Source: an uncultured Hyphomicrobiales bacterium
GTDB lineage: Bacteria > Pseudomonadota > Alphaproteobacteria > Rhizobiales > Beijerinckiaceae
DNA: 64,000 nucleotides
Assembly: GCA_903851305.1 (NCBI GenBank)
Contig: CAINNX010000079.1
Location: 1 to 64,000, forward strand
Direction of reading: 5' to 3'
Of the stretch, positions 12,350-22,931 are shown in pieces; the first letter of the stretch is position 1; every line of letters begins with the position of its first letter. The position numbers and the translations under genes were made by a program. A model generated the notes under the pieces. It did not search any database and was not told the origin of the DNA. It saw only the letters and a program-made list of their open reading frames with translations.

Positions 12350-12554
12350 TGGTCACCCAAGGAGGCCGTTACATTGACAAGGCGGGGGGGCGATCTTATC
12401 TCTGCGACCAGTCATTTCCCGCTTTTTCGCCTGATGGAAGCCGGCCTTGTTGGCCCGGAAAATCAGGTGGTTTGGCGTGTCTTCGCCCATCAGGGTTGAT
12501 GGCACGGGGAAGCGGCACGGGAGAGCTCCCGCGCCCGCGCAGAAAGGTCCATGA

Positions 12555-15308
12555 ATGTTCGGTGCACTTGCGAAGAAGATTTTCGGCTCGGCCAACGACC
12601 GCCGGCTCAAGACCTACGCACCGAAGGTTCTGGCCATTGCGGCCCTTGAAGCCGAGGTCCAGAAACTTTCAGACGATGAGTTGCGCGCCCGCACGGATGC
12701 GTTCCGCGCAGACCTCGCCAATGGCAAGACACTCGACGATCTACTTGTGCCCGCTTTCGCCACTGTGCGCGAAGCCGCGCGCCGCGTGCTGGGACAGCGC
12801 CACTTCGATGTGCAGATGCTGGGCGGTATGGTGCTGCATGAAGGTGCCATCGCCGAAATGCGCACGGGCGAAGGCAAGACACTCGTTGCCACACTCGCCA
12901 CCTATCTCAACGCACTTGCTGGCAAAGGCGTGCATGTCGTCACGGTGAATGATTATCTGGCGCGCCGCGACGCCGAATGGATGGGGCGAGTTTACAAGTT
13001 TCTTGGCCTCACCGTCGGCATCATTGTGCATGGCCTTGATGATGAGCAGCGCCGCGAGGCCTATGCCTGCGACATTACTTACGGCACCAACAACGAATTC
13101 GGTTTCGACTATCTGCGCGACAATATGAAATATGAGCTCGGACAAATGGTCCAGCGCGGGCATGCTTTTGCCATTGTCGACGAAGTGGATTCGATCCTAG
13201 TTGATGAGGCGCGTACGCCGCTCATCATCTCTGGCCCCTCGGACGACAAGTCCGAGCTTTACAATTCCATCGATAAGCTGATCCCGAGCCTTGTTCCGGA
13301 AGATTACGAGCTCGATGAAAAGCAGCGCACGGTCAATCTGACGGAAGCGGGCAATGAACATATTGAAGAGTTGCTGCGCACAGCTGGCCTGCTGCAAGAA
13401 GGCTCGCTCTATGAAGCCATCAACGTGACCATTGTGCACCACGTGCAGCAAGGCTTGAAAGCGCACACACTCTTCCAGCGCGACAAAGATTATATCGTTC
13501 GCAACAATGAAGTCGTGATCATCGACGAATTCACTGGTCGCATGATGCCGGGCCGCCGCTATTCGGAAGGTCTGCACCAAGCGCTCGAAGCCAAGGAATC
13601 CGTGCAGGTTCAGCCGGAAAATGTGACGCTCGCGTCCATCACCTTCCAGAATTATTTCCGCCTCTACAAGAAGCTTGCCGGCATGACCGGCACGGCATCG
13701 ACCGAGGCTGATGAATTTGCAGAAATCTACAATCTCGATGTCATTGATATCCCGACCAACCGTCCGGTGCAGCGTCTTGATGAAGATGATGAAGTCTATC
13801 GCACGGGCGCTGAAAAGCTGAAGGCCATTGTGCGTGAGATTGAAGCCGCCAGTCAGAAGATGCAGCCAATGCTGGTGGGCACAACCTCGATTGAAAAATC
13901 CGAGCAGCTCGCAGACTTCCTGATCTCGCAAGGCTACAAGCAGATCGACTTCTCGCAGCCCGCCGCTTTGCAAAAACTCTATGTCGGGGCGCGCTCCGGC
14001 AAGCCATCGAAACTCTTTGCCGTCCTCAACGCCCGCTTCCATGAACAGGAAGCCTATATTGTGGCGGAAGCTGGCGTGCCTGGCGCGATTACAGTTGCCA
14101 CCAATATGGCGGGCCGCGGCACAGACATTCAGCTTGGCGGCAATGTTGAAATGCGCGTGACGCAGGAATGCAATGGCCTTGAAGGCGATGCACGCGTAGC
14201 CAAAGAAGCCGAGATCCGCGCTGAAATCGCAACCTTCCGCGAAATGGCGCTGGCGGCTGGTGGTCTCTACATCATCGGCACGGAACGCCATGAGAGCCGT
14301 CGTATTGATAACCAGCTGCGCGGCCGCGGTGGTCGGCAAGGCGATCCGGGACGCTCGAAATTCTTCCTGTCACTGCAAGATGATCTGATGCGCATTTTCG
14401 GCTCGGATCGTATGGATTCGATGCTGGTGAAGCTTGGCCTCAAGGAAGACGAAGCGATTGTTCATCCGTGGATAAACAAGGCGCTCGAAAAAGCGCAGCA
14501 GAAAGTCGAAGCGCGCAATTTCGATACGCGCAAAAACATTTTGAAATACGACAATGTCATGAACGACCAGCGCAAGGTCGTGTTTGAACAGCGCCGCGAA
14601 ATGATGGCGCAGGATTCGCTCGAAGAAACCATCAGCAATATGCGCGCCAATGCGATCGACGATCTGGTCGCACGCCACATGCCAGCGGACTCCTATCCGG
14701 AGACATGGGCCGTGGCAGAGCTCGCCGAAGATATTCGCCAACTCGTCAACCTTGAACTCCCCGTAGCCGATTGGGCCAAGGAAGAAGGCATTGGCACAGA
14801 AGAAATGACGGAGCGCCTACATAAAGCAGCTGATGAGGCCTATGCCGCACGCATCGAGCGCAACACGCCTGACGTCATGCGCTATGTAGAAAAGCAGATC
14901 TGCCTGCAGGTGCTCGATCATTTCTGGCGCGAGCATCTCGTGCAGCTGGACCATCTGCGCCAAGTGATCGGCTGGCGCGGCTATGCACAGCGCGATCCGC
15001 TGAATGAATACAAGTCGGAAGCTTTTGAACTGTTCAACGGACTGATCAATCGCTGGCATGAAATGACAACGCATCAATTGCTGCGTGTCGAAGTTTCATT
15101 TGAGCAGCCTGCACCCACACCCGAAGAACAAGCCTCGTTTGATGCCGCCAACGCAGAAACCGCATCTGACGCATTGTCATCACCTTATGTGCCTGCAGTG
15201 CCACGCGACACCAATGACCCTGCCAGCTGGGGTCGTGTCAGCCGTAATGAAGCCTGTCCTTGTGGCTCTGGAAAAAAATACAAGCACTGTCATGGTGTGC
15301 TTGTTTAA
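12555..15308 (+). CDS. secA: Preprotein translocase ATPase SecA
   Basis: 917 aa; [33 protein letters not shown]-terminal zinc motif [14 protein letters not shown]. Confidence 0.98.
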   Translation: MFGALAKKIFGSANDRRLKTYAPKVLAIAALEAEVQKLSDDELRARTDAFRADLANGKTLDDLLVPAFATVREAARRVLGQRHFDVQMLGGMVLHEGAIAEMRTGEGKTLVATLATYLNALAGKGVHVVTVNDYLARRDAEWMGRVYKFLGLTVGIIVHGLDDEQRREAYACDITYGTNNEFGFDYLRDNMKYELGQMVQRGHAFAIVDEVDSILVDEARTPLIISGPSDDKSELYNSIDKLIPSLVPEDYELDEKQRTVNLTEAGNEHIEELLRTAGLLQEGSLYEAINVTIVHHVQQGLKAHTLFQRDKDYIVRNNEVVIIDEFTGRMMPGRRYSEGLHQALEAKESVQVQPENVTLASITFQNYFRLYKKLAGMTGTASTEADEFAEIYNLDVIDIPTNRPVQRLDEDDEVYRTGAEKLKAIVREIEAASQKMQPMLVGTTSIEKSEQLADFLISQGYKQIDFSQPAALQKLYVGARSGKPSKLFAVLNARFHEQEAYIVAEAGVPGAITVATNMAGRGTDIQLGGNVEMRVTQECNGLEGDARVAKEAEIRAEIATFREMALAAGGLYIIGTERHESRRIDNQLRGRGGRQGDPGRSKFFLSLQDDLMRIFGSDRMDSMLVKLGLKEDEAIVHPWINKALEKAQQKVEARNFDTRKNILKYDNVMNDQRKVVFEQRREMMAQDSLEETISNMRANAIDDLVARHMPADSYPETWAVAELAEDIRQLVNLELPVADWAKEEGIGTEEMTERLHKAADEAYAARIERNTPDVMRYVEKQICLQVLDHFWREHLVQLDHLRQVIGWRGYAQRDPLNEYKSEAFELFNGLINRWHEMTTHQLLRVEVSFEQPAPTPEEQASFDAANAETASDALSSPYVPAVPRDTNDPASWGRVSRNEACPCGSGKKYKHCHGVLV

Positions 15309-15312
15309 TGCG

Positions 15313-15942
15313 TTACAGCTTCTCAATGTAAATTTGTCGTTGCGGGGCGGGTAAAACACGCAACTGCCGGAAGTACAAATTGATGAAAGCATCAATGGCA
15401 GGTTTGGGAATGCGCAGCATATCGATCCCGCCCGGCAAGACTTCCGCCCAGAGATAATCGTCAAAGGCCATAATTCCGCCTGCGCGTAACAGGCGAAAAG
15501 CCAGCACCGCATCCGCCAGAACATCGGGCGCCTGATGCGAGCCATCAATATAGATGAAATCAAAATAGGATTCATAACCCTGCACAAAAAGCTGCGCGAG
15601 GGCGAAATCCGAACGGCTTTTGTGAATCCGCAAATCCACCTGATGGGGCACGCTGTGGCAGGCTGCTTTGGTGTTTCTGAGAAAGCGTTGTTCAACAAGA
15701 GGCATGTTGGCCCCATCGTGTTCAATGCCACCTTGCCAGGTGTCGATACAATGCAGCTCACAAGCCTCGCGCGCGCCCTGTGTTTCGATCAGAAAACACG
15801 TGCTCTGTCCCTCGAAAGAACCAACTTCCAGTATTTTGACAGGTCGCAATTGCGCCAGAATCTGGGACCAGGCCGGTTTGGCATGAGCAAACCAATCATT
15901 TGAAAATTCATACGTCGGCGGTGCGCTGTTGGCGAAACTCAT
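15313..15942 (-). CDS. Class I SAM-dependent methyltransferase
   Basis: ILEVGSFEGQSTCFLIE...LHCIDTW...YFDFIYIDGSHQAPDVLADAVLAFRLLRAGGIMAFDDYLW. Start assigned at MSFANSAPPTYEFS; the longer ORF extends to 16062. Confidence 0.75.
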   Translation of the reverse strand: MSFANSAPPTYEFSNDWFAHAKPAWSQILAQLRPVKILEVGSFEGQSTCFLIETQGAREACELHCIDTWQGGIEHDGANMPLVEQRFLRNTKAACHSVPHQVDLRIHKSRSDFALAQLFVQGYESYFDFIYIDGSHQAPDVLADAVLAFRLLRAGGIMAFDDYLWAEVLPGGIDMLRIPKPAIDAFINLYFRQLRVLPAPQRQIYIEKL

Positions 15943-16137
15943 AAAAAAATCCGGACTTGAAAAAGGCGTGATGAAAGGCTGAAACGATAACCGGAACGGG
16001 CCGCCGCTCCAAGCAGACGCATCGTCAGCTTGGGCCAAAATGAATACCCGCTGAACGAACAAGCCACTATCTGTTCAGAATCATTCAGCTATTATCACTT
16101 TAACAACCCGGGAGACCGGGCCCCGAGGAGACAGACC

Positions 16138-16488
16138 ATGACCAAGATCCGTAAAGTCCTCACTGGAACAATTGCCGCTCTGGCGCTGGGTGCCACTGTG
16201 CTGACGTCTGTCAGTCCGGCGAATGCTGATTGGCGGAGCCAGCGCCACAATGGTGGCGGTAGACGCGGAGGCGGCAATGGCGGTGCGATTGCTGCTGGCA
16301 TTATCGGCGGCTTGGCGTTAGGCGCTTTGGCTGCCGGTGCGGCGCGTTCACAAACCCGCACCTATTATGCGCCGGCCCCCGCATATGAGCCCGTCTATGT
16401 TCCTGACGAATGCTACGACGTTGAAAAGCGTGTCTACAATCGCTGGGGCCAGTTTGTCGGCTATCGCATGGTGACCGTCTGCGAGTGA
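16138..16488 (+). CDS. Small exported glycine/alanine-rich protein of unknown function
   Basis: ATG at 16138 preceded by GAGGAG; signal peptide MTKIRKVLTGTIAALALGATVLTSVSPANA, Gly-rich linker, glycine-zipper-like GAIAAGIIGGLALGALAAGA. Confidence 0.7.
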   Translation: MTKIRKVLTGTIAALALGATVLTSVSPANADWRSQRHNGGGRRGGGNGGAIAAGIIGGLALGALAAGAARSQTRTYYAPAPAYEPVYVPDECYDVEKRVYNRWGQFVGYRMVTVCE

Positions 16489-16495
16489 GCCTGTC

Positions 16496-17455
16496 TCACT
16501 CGCCCTTGATCTGATTGTCGCGCACAACCTTGCCCCAAAATTCGACCTCTTTGGCAAAGAAGGGTGCGAAGTCTTTGGGGCCCTGCAGAAGCAATGTCAT
16601 TTGCTGCGTCTCCTGCAGGCGCTGACTGACAGCTGGCATGGTCAACACATCGCGCAAGGCTGCATAGGTTTCATTCACAATCGGTTCGGGCGTGCCCTTG
16701 GGCGCGAAAAAGCCCCACCAAGCTTCAGCCAGAAAATCAGGGAAGCCGCTTTCGGCTGTGGTTGGCGCATCAGGCAGACTTTTCAGTCGCTGCGGTCCCA
16801 TCTGCATAATGGGGCGCAAACTGCCGGCTTGAATCTGTGGAAGCAAAGCGGCGACCGATGCGCAAATCAAATCGATATGCCCGCCAATCGCATCATTGAT
16901 TGCAGGTCCGGCACCTCTGTAGGGCACATGGTTGAGGGCAGCTTGCGCTTTACGCCCCAACATGACCATGGCGAGATGTCCGCTGCTGCCGGGGCCTGAT
17001 GTGCCGTAAGAAACCGGCGTTGTTTTGGCCGCCGCAATCACATCAGCAAAATTCTTGAACGGCTTGTTGGTGCTGGTGGCGACAATATAAGGCGCCTTGC
17101 CGACCAGCATGACGGGCACGAGATCTTTTTCAACATCAAGTGGCGGGCGCTCCAGCAAAGCTGGAATGGTAGAATGGGAATCGAACGTCGCCATCAACGT
17201 CAGGCCATCGGGAGCTGATTTGGCCGCCTGCGCTGCGCCAATGGCACCATTGGCACCCGCCTTGTTTTCAATGATCACAGTGGCGTTGAGCCGCTCCTGC
17301 AAACCCTCCTGCATGACGCGCGCCAGTGTGTCGACTGAACCGCCGGGTGGAAACGGCACGATTAAATTGATCTGCTTGCGCGATTGAGCAAATGACGCAT
17401 GGACGCTCAGGCCCGAAAGCAGACCCGCCGTAACAAGGCGACGCGTGAAAAGCAT
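16496..17455 (-). CDS. Tripartite tricarboxylate transporter substrate-binding protein (TctC/Bug family)
   Basis: KQINLIVPFPPGGSVDTLARVMQEGLQERLNATVIIENKAGANGAIGAAQ; typical Bug signature. Confidence 0.92.
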   Translation of the reverse strand: MLFTRRLVTAGLLSGLSVHASFAQSRKQINLIVPFPPGGSVDTLARVMQEGLQERLNATVIIENKAGANGAIGAAQAAKSAPDGLTLMATFDSHSTIPALLERPPLDVEKDLVPVMLVGKAPYIVATSTNKPFKNFADVIAAAKTTPVSYGTSGPGSSGHLAMVMLGRKAQAALNHVPYRGAGPAINDAIGGHIDLICASVAALLPQIQAGSLRPIMQMGPQRLKSLPDAPTTAESGFPDFLAEAWWGFFAPKGTPEPIVNETYAALRDVLTMPAVSQRLQETQQMTLLLQGPKDFAPFFAKEVEFWGKVVRDNQIKGE

Positions 17456-17557
17456 AACAACCCCCCGTGCAAAGCCGTTCCAGCGGCCCTTCTTCGCATC
17501 TACGCAAAGAAAGGTCAGACTGGATGATACGACCTTAGGTGGTTGCCCTCAGAAAGC

Positions 17558-18949
17558 TTAGTTACGAGACGTCAGCCCATTGCCAAGGATGGGAGCCGAG
17601 CCTGCAGCCATTCGCACAGAGTGGGCCGGCGAAATGGAAGCCTGCGGCTTGCCGTCAAGCAAGGCACGAGGACGAGGCACCGGCAGCGGCATGGGTTGAG
17701 CGATGGCGGAGGTTGTGCCCTCAGCCTTCGTCTCCCCGAAGATTGAGAAGCCCAACCATTTTTGCATCGAGCCCGTATCGTCTGAAGCTGCTTCAGCCGG
17801 TTTTGCAGATGGCGTAGCCGCTTTCGCTGCGGTGGTCACAGCCACAGCGGATGGGATTGCCGGCGCGTCCGCCTTGGCCATCTGCGTAGAGAGCGGGCGA
17901 CCTTGCGCATCCAGCGGAATTTCGCGCGGGGCTTCAGCGAGAGCTTCAGGGCGACTCACTTCCATCACATGCGCCATGGCAGGATGCTGACCACCATCAT
18001 TATAGACGAGCTTGATCGGTGTGACGCCGCGATTGACGAGCTCGGCGACTTTCTGATCATCCGCCTGACGCTTTTGGGCAACGAGCACATCAACATTGGG
18101 ATCGGTGGCGAGCGGCGGGCACGCCGCGTTCACATCCAGTCGCTGACCATTGGCTGCGCCATCAAAAACATAACGGCGGCCGCAGAAATTGATTTGTGGT
18201 TCGCGCTTGGTGACATCAAACCGATCCATGCCTTCTTTCAGCTGACGCCAGAAAGCCATGTTGGGATCAAGACGATGCTTGGCGAGATTGTCGGGCGTCA
18301 TACGGAAGGGCATGGACTGCATTTGAATAGCGCGTTGGCCGCCCGCAAATGCCTCACGTGCAATGGCGTAAATCTCTTCGATCTGCTCATCCGTCATCGA
18401 GAAGCAACCGGCTGACGAACAGGCGCCATGCACCATGATGCTGCCGCCCGTAAAGCCCTGAGCGCGGTCCAGCGTGTTGGGATAGCCGACGTTGAATGAC
18501 AGATAATAAGCCGAGTTCGGATTCATCTGGCCCGGCGAGATTGTGTAGAAACCTTCCGGCACCTGACGATCACCTTCGCGGCGCTTGGGGCCAAGCTGGC
18601 CAGACCAACGGCACATCGGGAAGGTTTTGATATAGGCGTATTCGCCATTGGCCTTCATCTTCCAGACTTCGAGCTCGGCTTCCTTTTTATAGGCACGGAT
18701 CAGCACAGGCGCGTTTTTCGTTGTGCCGTTCTTTTCCATCAAGGCGAGCGTGTCGGAGGGAATGGCGCGATAGGCTTTGGCACCGGTGCGTGTTTCCTGG
18801 CAGGCCGCAAGCAGACTGGCCGCCAAGGCAATGGCAGCAATCCGCGAAGCCGGACGCGCGAAAGAAAGAAGCTTCTGGCTGGACTGCAACATCGGAACTG
18901 CCCTGAAGAGACGCGACAAGATCAGCCTGCCCCAGCAGACCGTCTTCAA
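17558..18949 (-). CDS. Murein L,D-transpeptidase (YafK/YkuD-like), lipoprotein
   Basis: Lipobox LAASLLAAC; catalytic region GGSIMVHGACSSAGCFSMTDEQIEEIYAIA. Likely start MLQSSQKLLSF inside the listed ORF. Confidence 0.85.
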   Translation of the reverse strand: MKTVCWGRLILSRLFRAVPMLQSSQKLLSFARPASRIAAIALAASLLAACQETRTGAKAYRAIPSDTLALMEKNGTTKNAPVLIRAYKKEAELEVWKMKANGEYAYIKTFPMCRWSGQLGPKRREGDRQVPEGFYTISPGQMNPNSAYYLSFNVGYPNTLDRAQGFTGGSIMVHGACSSAGCFSMTDEQIEEIYAIAREAFAGGQRAIQMQSMPFRMTPDNLAKHRLDPNMAFWRQLKEGMDRFDVTKREPQINFCGRRYVFDGAANGQRLDVNAACPPLATDPNVDVLVAQKRQADDQKVAELVNRGVTPIKLVYNDGGQHPAMAHVMEVSRPEALAEAPREIPLDAQGRPLSTQMAKADAPAIPSAVAVTTAAKAATPSAKPAEAASDDTGSMQKWLGFSIFGETKAEGTTSAIAQPMPLPVPRPRALLDGKPQASISPAHSVRMAAGSAPILGNGLTSRN

Positions 18950-19028
18950 GCCTTACACCAGCTATGTTACGCCTTGGTTACCATATTGCAAAGATGGGGC
19001 TTACCCAGCCGTCCTGCAAGCTGTGACG

Positions 19029-19985
19029 TCAGAGCTTGCGACCCATGGCGAGGAATTTTTCCGCCCTTGCATTGCGAATGGCCTCGGGCGTCAGACCCTT
19101 GAAATCAGCCAAAGCTTTTTCAATGGCATCACCCGCTGCCTTGATCATGGCTGCCGGATTGCGATGGGCACCGCCCGTCGGCTCGGCAATAATGGCGTCG
19201 ATAATGCCGAATTTCAGCAAATCCTGCGCGGTGATCTTCATATTGGTCGCGGCATCCTGACGGCGACCCGAATCGCGCCAAAGGATGGAGGCCGAGGCCT
19301 CGGGCGAGGCCACAGTATAAATGGAATGTTCCAGCATCAGCACGCGGCAGGCTGTGGCAATGGCCACGGCGCCGCCCGAACCGCCTTCTCCCACAATGAC
19401 GGCCACATTGGGCACACCCAGATCAAGACAGGCTTCGGTTGAGCGGGCAATGGCTTCCGCCTGGCCACGTTCTTCCGCATCAATGCCCGGGAAAGCGCCC
19501 GCTGTATCGACCAGCGAGATCACCGGCAGACCGAAACGATCCGCCATTTCCATCAGGCGCACGGCTTTGCGATAGCCTTCCGGGCGCGTCATGCCGAAAT
19601 TATGGCGCAGACGGCTTTCGGTATCGAAACCCTTTTCCTGACCCATCACGCAGACAGAGCGCCCACGGAAACGGCCAAAGCCCGCGACCAGAGCTTCATC
19701 TTCGCCGAATTTGCGGTCACCCGCGAGCGGCGTGAATTCCTCAATCATCTGGGAAATGTAATCGGCAAAATGCGGGCGGTTCTGATGACGGGCAACTTGC
19801 GTCTTCTGCCAAGGCGTGAGGGTCGCATAGAGGTCGGCCAGCGTTTTGGCGGCGCGTGCTTCGAGCTTCTTCAGCTCTTCGCCAATCGCACCCGACGCGT
19901 CTGTCTTCAAGCCGCGAAGCTCGTCGATTTTGGCCTCAAGTTCGGCCACTGGTATTTCAAAATCGAGGTATGACCGCATGCTCAT
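19029..19985 (-). CDS. accA: Acetyl-CoA carboxylase carboxyltransferase subunit alpha
   Basis: 318 aa; YLDFEIPVAELEAKIDELR, HQNRPHFADYI, GRFRGRSVCVMGQEKG, PEGYRKAVRLMEMADRFGLPVISLVDTAGAFPGIDAEERGQAEAIA. Confidence 0.97.
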   Translation of the reverse strand: MSMRSYLDFEIPVAELEAKIDELRGLKTDASGAIGEELKKLEARAAKTLADLYATLTPWQKTQVARHQNRPHFADYISQMIEEFTPLAGDRKFGEDEALVAGFGRFRGRSVCVMGQEKGFDTESRLRHNFGMTRPEGYRKAVRLMEMADRFGLPVISLVDTAGAFPGIDAEERGQAEAIARSTEACLDLGVPNVAVIVGEGGSGGAVAIATACRVLMLEHSIYTVASPEASASILWRDSGRRQDAATNMKITAQDLLKFGIIDAIIAEPTGGAHRNPAAMIKAAGDAIEKALADFKGLTPEAIRNARAEKFLAMGRKL

Positions 19986-20084
19986 CGCGTTGGCTGGGCC
20001 ACAGGGGCCTGGAACCGGCTAAAGGTCGCCGGAGGTCGGCGGAACCTGTCCATTTCAGGGGTCGAAGTCAAGCAAAACAGGGGC

Positions 20085-21140
20085 TCAGCGGCGTGACAGG
20101 GGATGCAGATCACGCACCATGGCGCGCGTGCGCTCGTCCAGAACATGGGTGTAAATCTGGGTGGTGGAGACATCGGCATGGCCAAGCAGCTCCTGCACCA
20201 CGCGCAAATCAGCCCCGTTTTGCAAAAGATGGCTGGCAAAGGCATGGCGCAACACGTGCGGGCTCACCAGGTCTGTCCGCAGACCCGCCACACCCGCCAG
20301 CAGTTTGAGCTCGCGGGCAAAAACCTGACGGGGCAGATGCCCGCTCTCGCTATCGGCTGGAAATAGCCAGGGTGACTTGGCCAGTGCCGGCCTGAACTCG
20401 CCCAAAAGGGTCAGCCAGACGCCCATGGCGGCCCGGGCCGGTTCTGATAGGGGGACGAGGCGCTCGCGCCCGCCCTTGCCCTTGATGGTCAAGAGCGGCT
20501 CTTTGGCCCGCGCCGCACTGCGCGGCAAGCTCACCAGCTCGGAGACGCGCAAGCCCGTGGCATAGAGGATCTCCAGCAGGCAGGTCAGGCGCGCCGCCTG
20601 CAGACGCTCGGCTGCCGGGCGGGTGCCATCCTCGATGCCCTCGCGCGCCGCCGCCAGCAAAGCATCGACATCGGCCATGGAGAGAACTTTGGGCAGCGGC
20701 CTGCCCCGGCGAGGCCCCTCAATCACAGCCCCGGGATCATCTGTCCGGTGCCCCTCGACATATAAAAACCGGTGAAACTGCCGCACGCAGGACAGGCGCC
20801 GTGCGGTGGAAGTCGCCATAAACCCGCGGGCGGCCAGATTATCGAGCCAAGCGCGCACCGAGGCGGTGAGGGCTGTCATCGGGGTCTGGCCGCGGCTGTC
20901 CAGAAAATCACAATAATCGGCAAGGTCGCGCTCATAGGCGGCCAAAGTGTTGCGCGCCGCGCCGCGTTCGGCAGCGATCATGTCGAGGAACAGACGTCCC
21001 ATCGGGTCCGCGAGCACAAGAATTGTGTCCTCTCTCACAGTGCCAACCACTCCCAAAACCCTGAAAACCAACAGACCAAACCTAAAGGGAATGCCCTTTC
21101 GATCTGATCCTGACGCAGGAGAGCTTAAATTGGCGTTCAC
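20085..21140 (-). CDS. xerD: Site-specific tyrosine recombinase XerD
   Basis: Catalytic SPHVLRHAFASHLLQNGADLRVVQELLGHADVSTTQIYTHV. The true start may be downstream (VREDTILVLADPMGRLFLDM). Confidence 0.92.
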   Translation of the reverse strand: MNANLSSPASGSDRKGIPFRFGLLVFRVLGVVGTVREDTILVLADPMGRLFLDMIAAERGAARNTLAAYERDLADYCDFLDSRGQTPMTALTASVRAWLDNLAARGFMATSTARRLSCVRQFHRFLYVEGHRTDDPGAVIEGPRRGRPLPKVLSMADVDALLAAAREGIEDGTRPAAERLQAARLTCLLEILYATGLRVSELVSLPRSAARAKEPLLTIKGKGGRERLVPLSEPARAAMGVWLTLLGEFRPALAKSPWLFPADSESGHLPRQVFARELKLLAGVAGLRTDLVSPHVLRHAFASHLLQNGADLRVVQELLGHADVSTTQIYTHVLDERTRAMVRDLHPLSRR

Positions 21141-21143
21141 GCC

Positions 21144-22931
21144 ATGCTAGGAGAGGCCATGACCTTTTCACCTCAAACTCAACCCGAAAGCCTGCACCCT
21201 GCGCCGCAACGGCGCGATGCACGCGCCGCCAGTCTCGTGCGCCGCCTCAAAGGGCGCTCTATCGTTCTCGTCGGCATTATGGGCTCAGGCAAAACGTCCG
21301 TTGGTCGACGCCTTGCGGCGCGGCTTGGCCTGGACTTTGTCGATGCGGATGCGGCGATTGAAACCGCAGCCCGCATGACCATTGCCGAAATCTTCAAACG
21401 CCATGGCGAAACTTTTTTCCGGGATCGCGAACATCATGTGATTGCCCGCCTCATCTCCGAGGGTCAAAAAGTTTTAGCCACAGGTGGCGGCGCCTTCATG
21501 CGCGAAGATACACGCAAGAAGATCGGCGAATGTGGCTTGTCGATCTGGCTCAAGGCCGATCACGATGTGCTGATGCGCCGCGTGCGCAAACGCTCCAATC
21601 GTCCGCTGCTGCATACGGAAGATCCGGAAGCTACAATGCAGAAACTGATCGATGAGCGCTATCCGATTTATGCGCTGGCCGATTACACGATCCATTCTGG
21701 CGATGGCCCACATGATATCGTGGTCGAACATATTCTGTTGGAGCTGGAACGCTCGCTCCCGCCAGGCACAGGTGAGGCACACATGCATGCACTCGCGCCT
21801 TCCACCATGGCAGCGCCTGCTGCCGTGACCAAAGTGCCAGTTGAATTGGGCGCGCGACGCTATGACATTCTGATCGGCCCGCATCTGGTAGAAGAAGCTG
21901 GCCAATATATTGCCAAACTTTTTCCAGGATCCGCTTGCACCGTGGTGACCGACCGCAATGTAGCCGAGCGGCATTTGCCGTCTTTGGAAGCGGGACTTGA
22001 TGGCGCTGGCATTCGCCACACGCGCTGCATTGTCGAGCCGGGCGAAGCCTCGAAATCTTACGAGGTCTTTGCGCAAGTCTGCGATTCGATCATCGAAGCG
22101 CGCATGGAGCGGCGAGATCTGGTGGTTGCGCTGGGCGGTGGTGTGATTGGTGATCTGGCAGGATTTGCAGCAGCAAGCGTGCGCCGTGGCATGCGCTTTG
22201 TGCAAATTCCCACCACACTTCTCAGTCAGGTTGATTCATCGGTTGGCGGCAAGACCGGCATTAATTCACCACATGGCAAAAATCTGATCGGCGCCTTCCA
22301 CCAGCCCTCGCTGGTGTTAGCCGACACGGGCGCGCTCGCCACATTGCCAACGCGTGAATTCCGCGCGGGCTATGCTGAAGTGGCAAAATATGGATTGATC
22401 GACAATCCTCATTTCTTCTCTTGGCTTGAGCAAAACTGGCGTGGCGTCTTTGGTGCGGGGCCTGAACTCATTCATGCCATTGCCACCAGTTGCGCCTCGA
22501 AAGCTGCGGTGGTGATTCGTGATGAGACCGAACAAGGCGTCCGCGCTTTGCTCAATCTCGGCCATACATTCGGTCACGCGCTCGAAGCGCTCAACCATTT
22601 TGATGGGACACGGCTTGTCCATGGCGAAGCTGTCGCGATCGGCATGGCTTGCGCCTTCCGCTTCTCGCACAAGCTTGGCATTTGCCCGCGTGACGAAATG
22701 GATCGCGCGATTGGTCATCTGGCAGCGGTCGGCCTGCCAACCAGAATCAAAGCCATTCAAGGCTGGAGCCATGGTGCGAAAGCCATTCTTGATTCCATGT
22801 ATCAGGACAAGAAGGTCGAACGCGGCGCGCTCACCTTCATTCTGGTCAAGGGCATTGGCAAAAGCTTTGTTGCCAAGAATATTCGCGGCGAAGATGTGCT
22901 GGCATTTCTGGAAGAAGATCTCGCGCTTTAA
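21144..22931 (+). CDS. aroKB: Fused shikimate kinase / 3-dehydroquinate synthase
   Basis: One uninterrupted 595-aa ORF: N-terminal SKI ([32 protein letters not shown]...[10 protein letters not shown]...LATGGGAFM) and C-terminal DHQS ([48 protein letters not shown]...GHTFGHALE). The probable start is the in-frame ATG of [10 protein letters not shown]. Confidence 0.92.
   Translation: MLGEAMTFSPQTQPESLHPAPQRRDARAASLVRRLKGRSIVLVGIMGSGKTSVGRRLAARLGLDFVDADAAIETAARMTIAEIFKRHGETFFRDREHHVIARLISEGQKVLATGGGAFMREDTRKKIGECGLSIWLKADHDVLMRRVRKRSNRPLLHTEDPEATMQKLIDERYPIYALADYTIHSGDGPHDIVVEHILLELERSLPPGTGEAHMHALAPSTMAAPAAVTKVPVELGARRYDILIGPHLVEEAGQYIAKLFPGSACTVVTDRNVAERHLPSLEAGLDGAGIRHTRCIVEPGEASKSYEVFAQVCDSIIEARMERRDLVVALGGGVIGDLAGFAAASVRRGMRFVQIPTTLLSQVDSSVGGKTGINSPHGKNLIGAFHQPSLVLADTGALATLPTREFRAGYAEVAKYGLIDNPHFFSWLEQNWRGVFGAGPELIHAIATSCASKAAVVIRDETEQGVRALLNLGHTFGHALEALNHFDGTRLVHGEAVAIGMACAFRFSHKLGICPRDEMDRAIGHLAAVGLPTRIKAIQGWSHGAKAILDSMYQDKKVERGALTFILVKGIGKSFVAKNIRGEDVLAFLEEDLAL

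Noticed and set aside
13197-14339. 380-aa minus-strand ORF
   Set aside because: Lies fully antisense within secA; no recognisable domain.
20085-21140. Tyrosine recombinase as a sign of a mobile element
   Set aside because: The xerD-aroK-aroB neighbourhood and sequence match core chromosome-dimer resolution; xerC is at 43781. No att-like repeats or phage genes nearby.
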